From Chloroflexota bacterium (GTDB lineage: Bacteria > Chloroflexota > Anaerolineae > Promineifilales > Promineifilaceae): a DNA stretch of 5,648 nucleotides. The translations under genes were made by a program, and so were the position numbers. Shown in pieces: positions 5,113-5,648 of the stretch (positions are counted from its first letter, which is position 1; every line of letters starts with the position of its first letter). The stretch spans positions 1 to 5,648 of the forward strand of contig QQUD01000253.1 in NCBI GenBank assembly GCA_008501785.1. Reading direction: 5' to 3'. The notes below the pieces were generated by a model. That model was not told the DNA's origin and did no database searches. It saw only the letters and a program-made list of their open reading frames with translations.

Positions 5113-5400
5113 CTACTCGCCGCTTTGCAATTTGTGGGTCACAAACGCTGAGCGAGATTTCTTGTCGACTGGCAATTTTTGTTCCGCACACCAGTTAACT
5201 AAGTCAGAGACAATGATTCGAACCTTTTTCGTTTTTTTGCCTTGTTTTTTCATTAGATTTCTGGCTTTTGCAAAATTTTTCAGAAAATCTTCGTAGGTAT
5301 CATCGAGCGCATTGCTGTCTGTTGCAACTGCTTTCAATTTGTGCCATTCTTTCTGACTATACCAGCCCATGCCAATGAGTATTTCGGCGGGTTGCTCCAT
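5113..5400 (-). CDS. Small conserved-looking cytoplasmic protein of unknown function
   Basis: A 95-aa protein with no signal peptide or membrane segment. It is rich in Lys and Ala with a basic middle (about 48-60, MKKQGKKTKKVR). Visible features are MGWYSQKEWHKLKAVATDS (11-29), an aromatic start to a probable helical region; LDDTYEDFLKNFAKA (32-46); and a second half IIVSDLVNWCAEQKLPVDKK followed by SRSAFVTHKL. I have an impression of similar small hypothetical proteins with a 'GWY...W..LK' start and 'W(C/A)xxQxxPxDxxARxxFV' end, but cannot name a family. The ATG at 5400 is chosen because GAGG (5408-5405) precedes it by four bases, which is rather short; the internal ATG at residue 11 lacks a site. 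It lies 102 bases downstream of YjbQ on the same strand, with hairpins between, so co-transcription is uncertain. Confidence 0.75.
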   Translation of the reverse strand: MEQPAEILIGMGWYSQKEWHKLKAVATDSNALDDTYEDFLKNFAKARNLMKKQGKKTKKVRIIVSDLVNWCAEQKLPVDKKSRSAFVTHKLQSGE

Positions 5401-5410
5401 ATTACCTCGC

Positions 5411-5450
5411 TAAGTGCTCATCCGTTTATAAGTACGGAATTGACGGATGA
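5411..5450 (-). promoter_or_regulatory. Alternative-pairing hairpin in the leader of the 95-aa gene
   Basis: TCATCCGT (5418-5425) pairs with ACGGATGA (5443-5450) across a 17-base loop. A second ACGGA (5434-5438) inside the loop can pair with the same TCCGT (5421-5425) to make a shorter hairpin. The two structures are mutually exclusive. It lies 10 bases before the GAGG ribosome binding site on the minus strand. A regulatory role is speculative. Confidence 0.35.
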
Positions 5451-5457
5451 ACTTCAA

Positions 5458-5503
5458 GGGTGCGTTCGGCAATGAATATCCAAAATCATTTCCGAACGCA
5501 CCC
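5458..5503 (-). terminator. Hairpin abutting the YjbQ stop codon
   Basis: GGGTGCGTTCGG (5458-5469) and CCGAACGCACCC (5492-5503) form a perfect 12-bp stem. After one mismatch, AATGA/TCATT (5471-5475 and 5486-5490) adds five more pairs around a 10-base loop. The arm shares its last base with the YjbQ stop codon (5503-5505). On the minus strand only UU follows the stem, so it is not a canonical intrinsic terminator; it may be a Rho-assisted end, an RNA-stability hairpin, or a bidirectional transcription barrier. Confidence 0.55.
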
Positions 5504-5648
5504 TAAGAATTGAGAGATTCACCTTGGATTGTGATGATCAGCCGACGGCGGCCGCCGTGGTCACGGTGTTCGCATTGGTAGATGCCTTGCCAGGTGCCCA
5601 GGTTGAAACGGCCGTTTGTCACCGGCACCATCACCGAACTGCCCAACA
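5503..5648 (-). CDS. yjbQ: C-terminal part of a YjbQ/UPF0047 family protein, cut by the right window edge
   Basis: The minus strand encodes the last 47 residues of an open frame entering from the right edge: [19 protein letters not shown], then [15 protein letters not shown], then RLIITIQGE and a short tail before TAG. The 'GSS..VPV..G...[10 protein letters not shown]...GGRRR' pattern is the C-terminal signature of the YjbQ (UPF0047, TIGR00149) family, about 130-140 residues long in full, so roughly the last third is visible. Family members form small trimeric beta-proteins; one line of work gives them a secondary thiamine-phosphate synthase activity, so annotation usually reads 'secondary thiamine-phosphate synthase enzyme', while the physiological role is unsettled. 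The fragment contains an exact AACGGCCGTT (5607-5616), read as Asn-Gly-Arg, and an ACGGCGGCCGCCGT palindrome (5545-5558). The 95-aa gene follows on the same strand after 102 bases. Confidence 0.88.
   Translation of the reverse strand, partial: LGSSVMVPVTNGRFNLGTWQGIYQCEHRDHGGRRRLIITIQGESLNS

Overview
This window looks like a bacterial chromosome segment, most likely from a Chloroflexota (Anaerolineae-like) organism. That assignment is inference. It rests on two large secreted proteins of a style common there: a LysM protein whose mature part opens with an 'NPGFE' beta-sandwich and has PTPTP linkers, and a Gly/Asn/Ser-rich beta-helix protein ending in a choice-of-anchor Q module, an IPT/TIG-like domain and a short C-terminal 'LPxxxxP' tail. 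No rRNA, tRNA, CRISPR array, transposase or phage gene was seen.

Layout, left to right. (1) 1-34, minus: the first 11 codons of a gene that runs off the left edge, with a good ribosome binding site. (2) 35-269: a gene-free stretch rich in short repeats. It holds two heptamer arrays (54-81 and 212-267), a three-copy 11-bp iteration (142-172), and a strong leftward Rho-independent terminator (169-202) for the next gene. (3) 270-1961, minus: a 563-aa surface protein with signal peptide, beta-sandwich, LysM, acidic linker, SdrD-B-like domain and C-terminal membrane anchor. (4) 1962-2406: a long divergent intergenic region with an orphan leftward terminator-like hairpin (2201-2233), candidate promoters on both strands and small repeats. 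(5) 2407-2859, plus: a zinc-dependent nucleoside/base deaminase with a consensus Shine-Dalgarno. (6) 2985-4859, plus: a 624-aa secreted parallel beta-helix protein, followed by a 15-bp hairpin terminator (4894-4942). (7) 4949-5058: a MITE/REP-like nested inverted repeat with no coding capacity. (8) 5113-5400, minus: a 95-aa protein of unknown function. (9) 5401-5502: a spacer with two hairpins. (10) 5503-5648, minus: the last 47 codons of a YjbQ/UPF0047 gene entering from the right edge.

The genes do not form one obvious pathway. The two large proteins both act outside the cytoplasm (wall/surface and secreted). The deaminase (nucleobase salvage or tRNA-type deamination) and YjbQ are cytoplasmic housekeeping types. 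The deaminase and beta-helix genes are co-directional with a 125-bp gap and no clear terminator between them. YjbQ and the 95-aa gene are co-directional with a 102-bp, hairpin-rich gap.

The most notable non-gene signal is the repeated palindrome AACGGCCGTT. There are five exact 10-mers, seven ACGGCCGT octamers and eleven CGGCCG cores in 5.6 kb, spread over both coding and non-coding DNA and in different reading frames. This resembles a genome-wide highly iterated palindrome, analogous to cyanobacterial HIP1. The heptamer arrays and the MITE-like element add to the picture of a repeat-rich genome. I saw no convincing new defence or metabolic system.
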